A stretch of DNA of 64,000 nucleotides from JAICNG01 sp035249985 (GCA_035249985.1 DATFFP010000004.1:14877-78876); one strand, 5' to 3'; counted from the first letter of the stretch, positions 50,990-59,677 are shown. Notes: a model not told the origin generated them from the sequence alone. Made by a program: numbers and translations.

Positions 50990-52612
50990 GTGCCGCAGAC
51001 ACGACGCGAATTCATCACGCAAGCCGCGGCCGCGAGCGCCGCCATCGGAATCGCCGGATGCGCGCCGGCCACCGTTCCTTCCCCTGCTCCCGCGCCGTCG
51101 CCCGCCGCTGCCAGTGGCGACCCGACATTCAAGGATCTGGCCATGCTGGCGCTCGACGCGGCGAAGTCCGCCGGCGCGAGCTACGCCGACATTCGTATTA
51201 GCCGCAATCGGAATCAGGCCATCTTCACGCGCGAGCAGCGCGTGCAGAACCTCGTGGACAACGAGACCTTCGGCTTTGGGGTGCGGGTGCTCGTCGATGG
51301 GGCGTGGGGGTTCGCGGCCAGCCGCGATCTTACGCGCGAAGAGGTCGCACGCGTGGCGCGGCAGGCGGTCACGCAAGCACGCGCGAATCGGACCACGATG
51401 GTGCGCCCGGTCACGCTCGCTCCGGTCACGCCGACGCCCGATGGATCGTGGCGGAGTCCCGCGCGCATCGATCCCTTCGACGTTCCCGTCGAGGAGAAGG
51501 CGGCGCTCCTCCTCGCGGCGAATGCGGCGGCCCTCGGCGTCCAGGGTGCCCGGTTCGTCAACTCTCAGATGTTCTTCCTGCGCGAAGAGAAGACGCTGGC
51601 AACGACCGACGGCACCTACGTCGTGCAAACGATCTTTCGCGCGCAGCCATCGATGACCGTCACCGCGGTGGCGTCCGGCGATTTTCAGACGCGCCAGTCG
51701 AACGATGTGCAGCCGATGGGAAAGGGTTACGAGCACGTGCTCGACGCGAAGCTCGTCGAAAACGCGCCACGGTGGGCCGAGGAAGCGGTGAGAAAGCTGT
51801 CGGCAAAGCCGGTGGAAGTGGGGCGGTACGATCTGATTCTTCATCCGTCGCATCTCTGGCTCACGATCCACGAGTCGATAGCCCATCCCACCGAGCTCGA
51901 TCGCGCGATGGGGTACGAGGCGAATTATGCCGGGACCTCCTTCGTCGCGCCGCCGGAGAAAATGCTCGGCAGCCTCAAATACGGGCCGGAGTTCATGAAC
52001 GTGCAGGGCGATCGGTCGCAGTCGGGATCGCTCTCCGCCGTCGGATGGGACGATGAGGGCGTTCGGCCGGAAGAATTTCTCATCATCAAGAACGGGGTCT
52101 TCAACGACTACCAGACCACCCGCGAGCAGGCCCCGTGGCTCCAGTGGTGGTATTCGCGGCAGAACCAGGAGACGCGCTCCCACGGATGCTCGTACGCGCA
52201 GTCGTGGGCCGATGTGCAGTTCCAGCGAATGCCGAACGTGTCGCTCCTCCCGGGCGAGCAGAACCACTCGTGGGAAGACCTCATCGCCGCCACCGATCGC
52301 GGCATCGCCATCGTGGGCGAAGGCTCGTTCTCGATCGATCAGCAGCGATACAACGCGCAGTTCGGCGGCCAGGTCTTCTACGAGGTTCGCGGCGGAAAGA
52401 TCGTCGGCATGTTGAAGGATGTCGCCTATCAGCTCCGCACCCCCGAATTCTGGAATTCGATGGACATGATCGGCGGCCGCGACAGCTACATGCTCGGCGG
52501 CGCCTTCAACGATGGGAAGGGGCAGCCGAGTCAGTCCAACGCCGTGAGTCATGGCTGCGTCCCGGCGCGGTTCCGGAACGTCAACGTCATCAATACGGGG
52601 CGACAAGCATGA
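50990..52612 (+). CDS. TldD-like metalloprotease, Tat/lipoprotein-exported, copy 1
   Basis: 540 residues from GTG 50990. The N-terminus PQTRREFITQAAAASAAIGIAGC has a twin-arginine RREF motif and a lipobox-like IAGC, predicting Tat export and lipidation; cytosolic E. coli TldD lacks this. The TldD fold is clear: ASYADIRISRNRNQ, the HESIAHPTELDRAMGYEANY zinc site (near residue 295), GTSFVAPPEKMLGS and a C-terminal Cys-containing SHGCVPARFRNVNV. TldD works as a heterodimer with TldE/PmbA, whose gene overlaps by 4 bases. Substrate unknown. First gene of a four-gene operon. Confidence 0.92.
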   Translation: MPQTRREFITQAAAASAAIGIAGCAPATVPSPAPAPSPAAASGDPTFKDLAMLALDAAKSAGASYADIRISRNRNQAIFTREQRVQNLVDNETFGFGVRVLVDGAWGFAASRDLTREEVARVARQAVTQARANRTTMVRPVTLAPVTPTPDGSWRSPARIDPFDVPVEEKAALLLAANAAALGVQGARFVNSQMFFLREEKTLATTDGTYVVQTIFRAQPSMTVTAVASGDFQTRQSNDVQPMGKGYEHVLDAKLVENAPRWAEEAVRKLSAKPVEVGRYDLILHPSHLWLTIHESIAHPTELDRAMGYEANYAGTSFVAPPEKMLGSLKYGPEFMNVQGDRSQSGSLSAVGWDDEGVRPEEFLIIKNGVFNDYQTTREQAPWLQWWYSRQNQETRSHGCSYAQSWADVQFQRMPNVSLLPGEQNHSWEDLIAATDRGIAIVGEGSFSIDQQRYNAQFGGQVFYEVRGGKIVGMLKDVAYQLRTPEFWNSMDMIGGRDSYMLGGAFNDGKGQPSQSNAVSHGCVPARFRNVNVINTGRQA

Positions 52613-53982
52613 GCGCGCCCCGTTCGCTGCTCGAGCCCGCGCGCTACCTCAGTCGCGCCGAGGCGGAGGCGCTGGCGAAGCGAGTGCTCGCGCTCGCCAC
52701 CGCGGACGCAACGCGCGTCACGTTGCAGGGCGGAAGCCGGGGCAACACCCGCTTCGCCCTCAACCAGATCTCCACCGCGGGTGATGACTTCAATACGACC
52801 GTCACGGTGCGCAGTCTCTTTGGAAAGCGCAGCGCGAACGTCACCACGAACAAGCTGGATGACGCCGGCTTGCGCTACGCCGTGGAGACCTCCGAGCGGC
52901 TCGCGAGGCTCGCCCCGGAAGATCCCGAGGAAATGGGCGAGCTCGATCCGCAGCAGTACGCCGAGTCCCGCTCGTGGAGTGACGCCACGGCGTCGCTCGA
53001 TCCCATCGCCCGCGCCGCCGCCGTGCGTGCGATCACGCAGGCGACGAGCGCCGCGGGATTGCATGGCACCGGTTACCTCGAGACGAATGCGGGATCGTTC
53101 GCAGTCGCGAACTCCAAAGGCCTCTTCGCGTACGCGCGTGGAACCGGGGCGGCGCTCACGACGACCGTCCGTACGCCCGACGGCAATGGCTCGGGGTGGG
53201 CCGGTGCCGCGCATAACGATTGGTCGCGCCTTCGCCCCGCCGAGCTCGGCGCGCGCGCGATCGAGAAGGCACGACGCTCTGCGAACCCTGTCGCGATCGA
53301 GCCGGGACGCTACACGGTCGTGCTCGAGCCGACCGCCGTCGGAAATCTCGTGCAGAACATGGGCTTCGCGCTCAACGCACGAAACGCCGATGAAGGGCGA
53401 TCCTTTTTCTCGAAGCAGGGCGGGGGCAACAAGATCGGAATGAAAATCGTCGACGAGCGCGTCACGATCGTGTCCGATCCGCTCGATCCCGAGGCGCCGG
53501 CGAACACGTTCAACAACGAGGGCCTGCCCACGGCGCGCACCGTCTGGATCGAGAATGGCGTGGTCCGCAACCTCGCCTACGATCGATTCTGGGCCCAGAA
53601 GACCGGGAAGCAACCGCTGCCCTTCGTCGCGTCGCTGTCGATGAGTGGCGGCACCGCCACGATCGAGGAGCTCATCGCCTCCACACAGCGCGGCATTCTC
53701 GTGACTCGCTTCTGGTACATCCGGCAGGTCGATCCGCGTGTGCTCCTCGTCACTGGTCTCACGCGCGACGGTACGTTCCTCATCGAGAACGGCAAGATCA
53801 CCAACGCCGTGAAGAATCTGCGTTTCAACGAGTCGCCGATCTTCATGCTGAACAACGTCGAGGCCATGGGGAGGCCGGTGCGCGTGAGCGCATCGGAGAG
53901 CGGCAGCCCCGGCGTCGCCGTCGTCGTCCCGCCCCTCAAGGTGCGCGACTTCAACTTCACCAGTCTCAGCGATGCGGTGTAA
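52609..53982 (+). CDS. TldE/PmbA-like partner protein, copy 1
   Basis: 457 residues from ATG 52609. It shares the TldD/PmbA alpha-beta fold (STAGDDFNTTVTVRSLFGKR, GLHGTGYLETNAGSFAVANS, VAIEPGRYTVVLEPTAVGNL) but has no HExxxH zinc motif, as expected of the inactive TldE/PmbA subunit. No signal peptide is visible although the partner TldD has one, so it may be carried out with it or stay inside. Overlaps of 4 bases with the preceding gene and 1 base with the following gene indicate coupled translation. Confidence 0.9.
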   Translation: MSAPRSLLEPARYLSRAEAEALAKRVLALATADATRVTLQGGSRGNTRFALNQISTAGDDFNTTVTVRSLFGKRSANVTTNKLDDAGLRYAVETSERLARLAPEDPEEMGELDPQQYAESRSWSDATASLDPIARAAAVRAITQATSAAGLHGTGYLETNAGSFAVANSKGLFAYARGTGAALTTTVRTPDGNGSGWAGAAHNDWSRLRPAELGARAIEKARRSANPVAIEPGRYTVVLEPTAVGNLVQNMGFALNARNADEGRSFFSKQGGGNKIGMKIVDERVTIVSDPLDPEAPANTFNNEGLPTARTVWIENGVVRNLAYDRFWAQKTGKQPLPFVASLSMSGGTATIEELIASTQRGILVTRFWYIRQVDPRVLLVTGLTRDGTFLIENGKITNAVKNLRFNESPIFMLNNVEAMGRPVRVSASESGSPGVAVVVPPLKVRDFNFTSLSDAV

Positions 53983-55622
53983 TGACTGACCGGCGAGAAT
54001 TCCTCAGGCACGGGTCCCTGGCCGCCGCCGCGCTGTGGACCGGCGCCTGCGCGAGCGGTGCCCCCGCGACGGTGCCGGCACCGGCGCCGACCCAGACTCC
54101 GCAGCCCACTCGACCAACTGACGTCGAGGTCCCGACCCGCGAGCTCATGATGCGGGCGCTCGACGCCGCTCGCGACGCGGGCGCCGGATACGCCGATGTC
54201 CGCATCGGCCGATACCGGAACAACTTCATCGTGACCCGCGAGCAGCAGATCATCAATGTCGTCGACACCGATTCCATCGGGTGCGGCGTTCGTGCGCTCG
54301 TCGATGGAACCTGGGGCTTCGGCGCCACGCGCACGCTCACCGCCGATGCGGTCGCCGCCGCGGCGCGAGAGGCGGTGGCTATCGCGAAGGCAAGCCGGAT
54401 CGCGCGCGATCGGCCCGTCGAGATGGCGCCCACCGAAGTGCACCGGAACGTGACGTGGAAGAGCAGTTACGAAATCGACCCGTGGACGGTGCCGATCGAG
54501 CAGAAGGTCGACCTCCTGCTCCGCGCCAACGCCGAGGCGCTCAAGGTGCCGAACGTCAAGTACGTCTTCAGCGTCATGTACTTCGTCAAGGAAGACCGGC
54601 ATTTCGCGAGTACCGAAGGATCGCTCATCGACCAGACGCTCATTCGCAGCTGGGTCCCGATGCAGATCACCGCGGTCGCGGCCGACTTCTCCGATTTTCA
54701 GAATCGCTCCAGCGTCGTGCAGCCGGCGGGGCGCGGATATGAGTACGTGCTCGCGCAGGACATCGTGGGCAATGCGCCGAAGTGGGCTGAAGAGGCGGCC
54801 GCGAAGCTCAAGGCGAAACCGGTGGAGGTTGGCAAGTACGATCTCATCCTGCATCCCTCGCACCTTTGGCTCACCATTCACGAGTCGATCGGGCACCCGA
54901 CCGAGCTCGACCGGGCCTTGGGCTACGAGGCGAACTACGCCGGAACGTCGTTCATCGCGCCACCTGAAAAGATGCTCGGCAAGCTCAAGTATGGCCCCGA
55001 GTTCATGAACGTGCAGGGCGATCGCTCGCAGCCGGGCGCTTGCGCCACCATCGGCTACGACGATGAAGGCGTGAAGCCCGAGGATTTCCTCATCGTCAAG
55101 AACGGCATCTTCAACGACTACCAGACCACGCGCGAGCAGGCCAACTGGCTCAAGTGGTGGTACGACCAGCAGAACGTGACGCCCCGTTCGCACGGCTGCT
55201 CCAACGGCGACTCGTGGGCGAGCATTCAGTTCCAGCGCATGCCTAACGTCTCGCTGCTGCCGGGCGATCGCGACCTCGGGTGGGAGGAGATCATCGCCGA
55301 TACGGACCGCGGGATCGCGATCGTCGGAGATGGCTCCTTCTCGATCGATCAGCAGCGGTACAATGCGCAGTTCGGTGGGCAGGTGTTCCACGAGATCCGC
55401 GGCGGCAAGATCGTCGGGATGCTGAAGGACGTCGCCTACCAGATGCGAACCCCCGACTTCTGGAACGCGATGGACATGATTGGCGGACGCCGCAGCTACG
55501 AGCTCGGTGCCAGCTTCTTCGATGGCAAGGGCCAGCCGCCGCAGATCAATGCGGTGAGTCACGGCTGCCCGCCCGCACGCTTCCGTCAGATCAACGTGAT
55601 CAACACGGGGAGGAAAGCGTGA
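53982..55622 (+). CDS. TldD-like metalloprotease, Tat/lipoprotein-exported, copy 2
   Basis: 546 residues. MTDRREFLRHGSLAAAALWTGAC has the same RREF Tat motif and lipobox-like TGAC as copy 1. The zinc site is HESIGHPTELDRALGYEANY and it shares long identical blocks with copy 1 (for example SFSIDQQRYNAQFGGQVF and QFQRMPNVSLLPG), so the pair arose by tandem duplication. SHGCPPARFRQINVINTG closes the protein. Its ATG shares the last base of the preceding stop. Confidence 0.92.
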   Translation: MTDRREFLRHGSLAAAALWTGACASGAPATVPAPAPTQTPQPTRPTDVEVPTRELMMRALDAARDAGAGYADVRIGRYRNNFIVTREQQIINVVDTDSIGCGVRALVDGTWGFGATRTLTADAVAAAAREAVAIAKASRIARDRPVEMAPTEVHRNVTWKSSYEIDPWTVPIEQKVDLLLRANAEALKVPNVKYVFSVMYFVKEDRHFASTEGSLIDQTLIRSWVPMQITAVAADFSDFQNRSSVVQPAGRGYEYVLAQDIVGNAPKWAEEAAAKLKAKPVEVGKYDLILHPSHLWLTIHESIGHPTELDRALGYEANYAGTSFIAPPEKMLGKLKYGPEFMNVQGDRSQPGACATIGYDDEGVKPEDFLIVKNGIFNDYQTTREQANWLKWWYDQQNVTPRSHGCSNGDSWASIQFQRMPNVSLLPGDRDLGWEEIIADTDRGIAIVGDGSFSIDQQRYNAQFGGQVFHEIRGGKIVGMLKDVAYQMRTPDFWNAMDMIGGRRSYELGASFFDGKGQPPQINAVSHGCPPARFRQINVINTGRKA

Positions 55623-57013
55623 GCGCGCCGAAGCGGTTGATTCCCGCAACGCCTCGCCATTCGGCCGTGGCGAACGCGAACGTCCTCACGCGCGAAGAGG
55701 CACAGGCGATCGTCGGACGCGCGATCGGATTCTCGAAGGCCGAGTCGGTGCGCGTCACCATCGACAGCAGCTATCAGGGGAACGTTCGCTTCGCGGCCAA
55801 CCAGATGAGCACCTCGGGCGGCGTGATCAACGCGAACGTCGTCATCGAGAGCGCATTCGGTCCCAAGCACGCCGCCGTCACGACCAATGATCTCTCCGAC
55901 GAGGCGTTGCGCCGCACCGTCGAGCAATCGGAGGTGCTCGCGCGCCTCGCTCCCGACGATCCGGAGTCGATGCCGCCCCTTGGCCCGCAGCAATACTCGA
56001 ATGTCCAGGGCTGGTTCGACGGGACGGCCAATCTCACCCCCGACGATCGTGCGCGCGCGGCCCTCACCGCGTTAGGCCCCGCGCGCGACGCCAAGGATCT
56101 CGCCGCCGCCGGCTACATCGTCACTTCGGCGCAGTCGAACGCCATCGGCAACAAGGCGGGGCAGTTCGCGTATCATCGGTCGACCACGGCGAACTACACG
56201 CTGACGGTCCGCACCTCCGACGGCACGGGCTCCGGGTGGGCCGGCGCCGACGACAACGACTGGTCGAAGATCAACTTCGCCGAAGTGAGCAAGCGCGCCA
56301 TCGACAAGGCGCGTCTGTCGCGGAGTCCGGTCGCGATCGAGCCGGGCCGGTACACGGTGATCCTCGAGCCGCAGGCCGTGGCTGATCTCGTCCAACTGCT
56401 GGTCTTCTACGCCGATGCGCGCTCCGCCGATGAGGGCCGCAGCCCGTTCGTCAAGCAGGGCGGCGGCAACAAGATCGGCGAAAAGCTCGTCGACTCGCGT
56501 GTGACGCTGATCTCCGATCCCACGGATCCCGATCTGTCGTCGCAACCCTACGACGGCGACGGGCTGCCGTTAGGCCGCCAGGTCTGGATCGAGAACGGTG
56601 TGCTGAAACAGCTCTACTATTCGCGGTTCTGGGCACAGAAGAGCAACACGACGCCCACGGGCTTCCCGAGCTCGGTAAAGATGCTCGGCGGCACCGCCTC
56701 GCTCGACGACATGATTCGCTCCACCCCGCGCGGCGTTCTCGTGACGCGGCTCTGGTACCTTCGCGAGGTCGATCCACGCACCGTGCTCTACACCGGGCTC
56801 ACGCGGGACGGCACCTTCCTCATCGAGAACGGCAAGATCGCCAAGGCGATTCGCAATCTGCGGTTCAACGAGTCGCCGCTGTTCATGCTCAACAACCTGG
56901 AGATGCTGGGGCGGCCGATGCGCGTGGCGGGCACGGAGGCTGGAGGCGCCGTGGTCATGCCAGCGATCAAGGTACGGGACTTCAACTTCACGAGCCTGTC
57001 CGAAGCCGTCTGA
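55619..57013 (+). CDS. TldE/PmbA-like partner protein, copy 2
   Basis: 464 residues from GTG 55619, overlapping the preceding stop (GTGA). It parallels copy 1 of the partner: RVTIDSSYQGNVRFAANQMS, VAIEPGRYTVILEPQAVADL, GVLVTRLWYLREVDPRT and C-terminal IKVRDFNFTSLSEAV. No zinc motif or signal peptide is present. A longer open frame starting at 55280 is a shadow of the TldD gene. Last gene of the four-gene operon. Confidence 0.9.
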   Translation: MSAPKRLIPATPRHSAVANANVLTREEAQAIVGRAIGFSKAESVRVTIDSSYQGNVRFAANQMSTSGGVINANVVIESAFGPKHAAVTTNDLSDEALRRTVEQSEVLARLAPDDPESMPPLGPQQYSNVQGWFDGTANLTPDDRARAALTALGPARDAKDLAAAGYIVTSAQSNAIGNKAGQFAYHRSTTANYTLTVRTSDGTGSGWAGADDNDWSKINFAEVSKRAIDKARLSRSPVAIEPGRYTVILEPQAVADLVQLLVFYADARSADEGRSPFVKQGGGNKIGEKLVDSRVTLISDPTDPDLSSQPYDGDGLPLGRQVWIENGVLKQLYYSRFWAQKSNTTPTGFPSSVKMLGGTASLDDMIRSTPRGVLVTRLWYLREVDPRTVLYTGLTRDGTFLIENGKIAKAIRNLRFNESPLFMLNNLEMLGRPMRVAGTEAGGAVVMPAIKVRDFNFTSLSEAV

Positions 57014-57098
57014 GACGTGGGCGGGCTGCAGACCCGCCACACTCGCCGATCCACCGGGGGATCGGCGGTTCCTTCACTCCTTCAAGGGAGAAGAACCA

Positions 57099-57233
57099 AT
57101 GCCTGCAAGGAAAAAAGGCGCGAGAAAGGGTGGTCGGAAGTCGACGCGCAAGTCCACGCGGAAGAAGGGCGGCGCGAGAAAGGGCGGCGCTCGGAAGTCC
57201 ACGCGGAAGCGCTCGCGCCGCAAGTCGATGTAG
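57099..57233 (+). CDS. 44-residue Lys/Arg-rich basic protein (histone H1-like)
   Basis: A short ORF of 44 residues, MPARKKGARKGGRKSTRKST and so on, with 22 of 44 residues Lys or Arg and the rest almost only Gly, Ser, Thr and Ala. A good Shine-Dalgarno (AAGGGAG, about 9 bases before ATG 57099) and a strong stem-loop 17 bp after the stop support a real gene. Such low-complexity basic peptides resemble the tails of bacterial histone H1-like or HU-like nucleoid proteins and could bind DNA or RNA. No tail-less homologue is known to me. It lies 86 bp after the TldD/TldE operon. Confidence 0.8.
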   Translation: MPARKKGARKGGRKSTRKSTRKKGGARKGGARKSTRKRSRRKSM

Positions 57234-57249
57234 GCACATGGTGAAACAG

Positions 57250-57275
57250 AAGGGCCGGCGACGTCGCCGGCCCTT
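57250..57275. terminator. Perfect 26-base palindrome, likely bidirectional terminator
   Basis: AAGGGCCGGCGAC with its exact complement GTCGCCGGCCCTT forms one uninterrupted stem, flanked by TTTGTG on the right and by CTGTTTC on the complementary side. It lies between the basic-protein gene (plus) and the convergent ATP-grasp gene (minus) and probably ends both transcripts. Confidence 0.75.
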
Positions 57276-57293
57276 TGTGCATCGAGCCCACGC

Positions 57294-58274
57294 TTACCGC
57301 GCGTAACGAGCCGCGGCCAGCTCGACGATGCGCTCGATGAGGGCGTCGTAGTCGAGCCCCCCGCGCGCGGCGGCCCGCGCGAATTCGCTCTCCCGCTCGA
57401 GATAGCAGTTGGGGTTCACCTCGATCACGTAGATCTCTCCGGCCTCGCTCACGCGAAGGTCGATCCGCCCGTAGTCACGGAGCCGCAACGCGTGAAAGGC
57501 GTCGACGGCAACCTTGTTCAGGCGCTCGATCAGTTCCTCGGAGAGATCGTCGGGGAAAATCGACGTGGTGCCCTCGAACTCCGCGCCGCCGCCCTCGTCG
57601 TCGCCCCACTTCGCGTCCCAGCTCGCCATCCGCGGACGGTCCTTCGGAAACTTCGAGAAATCGAGCTCGATCACGGGGAGCGCACGAGCATTCGCGTTTC
57701 CGAGCACCCCGACGTAGAACTCGCGTCCATCGATGAATTCCTCGACGAGCACGGGCTGCTCGAACTCGCTCTGCAGCGCGTCCATCTGCTCGAGTAACTG
57801 CTTGAGGTCCCGTACGACCGAGGCGCTCGTGAGGCCGACCGACGCGTCCTCCTGCGGCGGCTTCACGATCACCGGGAAATGCAGCTCCTCCGCCCAATCC
57901 AGCGCGCCGCGATAAATCGTGGCGAAGCGTGGGGTCGTGATGCCGTGAAAGGTGAGCATCTTCTTCGCGAGAATCTTGTCGCCGGCGAGGATGAGCCCGG
58001 CGGGACTGGACCCCGTGTACCGCATCCCCATGAGATTGAGGAGCGCCGCGACGTTCGACTCCAGCGCGCTCTTTCCCTGAAACGACTCGGCGATGTTCAC
58101 GATGAGGTCGGGCTCCCACTGCCGGAGCGCGCTCACGAGCGGCTCCACACGCTTGTCGACCTCCACCGGCTTCACCTCGTGACCCAGGCGGCTGAGCGTG
58201 TCCGAGAGCTGGCCGAGCACGGGGTCGGTCGGCGCCTCGGCCGCCTCGCGCGTGTGCAACAAAGCGATCTTCAT
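57294..58274 (-). CDS. ATP-grasp ligase, D-Ala-D-Ala ligase-like
   Basis: 326 residues. The N-terminal pre-ATP-grasp half has MKIALLHTREAAEA and LIVNIAESFQGKSALESNV; the central half has RYTGSSPAGLILAGDKILAKKML, FPVIVKPPQEDASVGL (ATP lysine) and VLVEEFIDGREFYVGVLG, and the metal site is YVIEVNPNCYLERESEFA. This is the D-Ala-D-Ala ligase-like branch, which joins a carboxylate to an amine using ATP. It is the last gene of the cassette with a metallopeptidase (4-base overlap) and a small peptide gene, which makes a peptide-modifying role likelier than cell-wall ligation (inference). Confidence 0.9.
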   Translation of the reverse strand: MKIALLHTREAAEAPTDPVLGQLSDTLSRLGHEVKPVEVDKRVEPLVSALRQWEPDLIVNIAESFQGKSALESNVAALLNLMGMRYTGSSPAGLILAGDKILAKKMLTFHGITTPRFATIYRGALDWAEELHFPVIVKPPQEDASVGLTSASVVRDLKQLLEQMDALQSEFEQPVLVEEFIDGREFYVGVLGNANARALPVIELDFSKFPKDRPRMASWDAKWGDDEGGGAEFEGTTSIFPDDLSEELIERLNKVAVDAFHALRLRDYGRIDLRVSEAGEIYVIEVNPNCYLERESEFARAAARGGLDYDALIERIVELAAARYAR

Positions 58275-59323
58275 CCGGCACTTCGCTTACGGCGGCCCAG
58301 CACGCTCGTGTAGCGGTAGTTCATCATCACGGCCGTCCCGAATGACGTCAGCTCGATGAGCGTCGCCGCCTCGAGTCCGGAAACGCGCAAATCCAGGATC
58401 TCCGCGCGCGCGGCGAGGAAATCGATGAAGGCGCGCAGGATCGTGGGACTCTCACCCGTCCAGTAGGCAATGCGCCTGACGACCTCCCGACGATGACGTC
58501 GAAGGAAGTCCGTCGCACGCTCGCCCTGCGGGGCGACCGCCGACGAGGCGAAGACCGTGCGGAGATCTCCATCGAAATGGCGCTCATCCTCGATCGGAAG
58601 GCGCTCCTCGGCCGATCGATAGTGCTCCTCGACGGTGTAGTTCATCGCCTCCACGGGGAGGTCGTCATCGGTCGGCGCCGGAACGATGGGAATGGTCGAT
58701 CCAACCTCGCGCATCACCGCGTCGACGTATTCGAGCTTCGCGAGCGCGGGCCACCCTGCGTATTCGGTCCGCCAGTCGAGATCCGGGGTGAGCCACACCG
58801 CGAACGTCTCGGCGAAGTCTTCATCCGGGTGCTTCTGCGCATACCATCCGAGAATGTGGCGAACATGGTCTCGGGAGAACGGATCGGCGCGATACCGTTC
58901 GCGATACGGACGAGAGTACGGTCCGAAGAGCGCGTGCCAGTCCGCCCGCTCGTACAGGCGGTATGCATAGTTGAAGGCGTGACCCGCCTCGTGGCGGAGA
59001 TAGCGCATCGCGTCGAGCTCGCCTTCCACGTCGACCGCCATCTCTTCCTCGAGCTTCGTTAGGCGGGGGTCGGCGAGGTAGAACGGTACTCCGATGAGCG
59101 GCGTGCCGTCCGGACAGCCCCACTGGTCGCTGAGGTAGACGGGCGGTCGAAACGCGAGGCCGCGCGTGTCGAGCTCGCGATAGAGTCGCTCCACGAGCTG
59201 CTCCACCAGCGTCCCACGGATCGACAACCCGAGCTCGGAGATGCGCTGGGAGAGCAGCGCACGCCGCTGTCCTTCCCAATCATCGGAGGTGTCGTGCACG
59301 CGTGCGTCATGGGCAAGCGGCAT
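58271..59323 (-). CDS. Putative zinc metallopeptidase (HEAGH, DUF2248-like)
   Basis: 350 residues. RYLRHEAGHAFNYAYRLYER holds the HExxH zinc site (H111, E112, H115), and the second conserved block HPDEDFAETFAVWLTPDLDW gives a Glu as probable third ligand (about E172). This pair of motifs (RHExGH plus EDFAETxA) is typical of the putative zinc-binding metallopeptidase family of which DUF2248 is a member. No signal peptide is seen, so it is probably cytosolic. Its stop overlaps the ATP-grasp start by 4 bases, and it starts 60 bp after the small peptide gene's stop. Confidence 0.88.
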   Translation of the reverse strand: MPLAHDARVHDTSDDWEGQRRALLSQRISELGLSIRGTLVEQLVERLYRELDTRGLAFRPPVYLSDQWGCPDGTPLIGVPFYLADPRLTKLEEEMAVDVEGELDAMRYLRHEAGHAFNYAYRLYERADWHALFGPYSRPYRERYRADPFSRDHVRHILGWYAQKHPDEDFAETFAVWLTPDLDWRTEYAGWPALAKLEYVDAVMREVGSTIPIVPAPTDDDLPVEAMNYTVEEHYRSAEERLPIEDERHFDGDLRTVFASSAVAPQGERATDFLRRHRREVVRRIAYWTGESPTILRAFIDFLAARAEILDLRVSGLEAATLIELTSFGTAVMMNYRYTSVLGRRKRSAG

Positions 59324-59383
59324 ACCCTGAATGAAACGAGCGCCGGAAGCGGTTCGCTTCCGGCGCTCGTCCTGCCGCGGAAT

Positions 59384-59536
59384 TCAGGCGGCCTTCGAAT
59401 CGGTCGCCGGCTCGGGCTCGGGCGCGGGTCCCCAGACGTACACGCTGAACATCGGGGGCGGCTCTTCGCGCGACCCGCGAGAAATCACGATACCCAGCGG
59501 CTCTTCAGCCGCGCGAATGCGCTTGGTCTTGGCCAT
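59384..59536 (-). CDS. 50-residue peptide, candidate RiPP precursor or tag
   Basis: Fifty residues from ATG 59536 with a Shine-Dalgarno (GAGGTG) 4 bases upstream. The peptide has a basic N-terminus (MAKTKRIRAA), a middle IVISRGSREEPPPMFSVYVW and a Pro/Glu-rich end (PAPEPEPATDSKAA). It is far too short for a fold and sits 60 bp upstream of a metallopeptidase and an ATP-grasp ligase on the same strand. I infer that those enzymes act on it: ATP-grasp ligation to Glu/Asp/Lys side chains or termini and proteolysis of a leader are known for graspetides and related RiPPs. No homologous precursor is known to me. Confidence 0.65.
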   Translation of the reverse strand: MAKTKRIRAAEEPLGIVISRGSREEPPPMFSVYVWGPAPEPEPATDSKAA

Positions 59537-59556
59537 CCCACACCTCGATGTAATGA

Positions 59557-59579
59557 GCGCCCCGGAACGGTCGGGGCGC
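59557..59579 (-). promoter_or_regulatory. Stem-loop in the leader of the small peptide gene
   Basis: GCGCCCCG (59557-59564) pairs perfectly with CGGGGCGC (59572-59579) around a 7-base loop, ending 20 bases before the peptide's start codon on the minus strand. It could act as an attenuator or stabilise the leader; no T-run follows. Confidence 0.5.
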
Positions 59580-59677
59580 GCCCTGATCCCCACGGGCGCG
59601 TACCCTAGAAGCACCCCACGTGCCGTTTCGTTCCCGTTTTGTAACCAGCGGCGGAACAACGAGATACGAAAGCACAA

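Noticed and set aside
53577..55649. A 690-residue minus-strand frame opposite the second TldD gene
   Set aside because: Antisense to clearly conserved TldD/TldE sequence, with no independent motif or ribosome-binding site.
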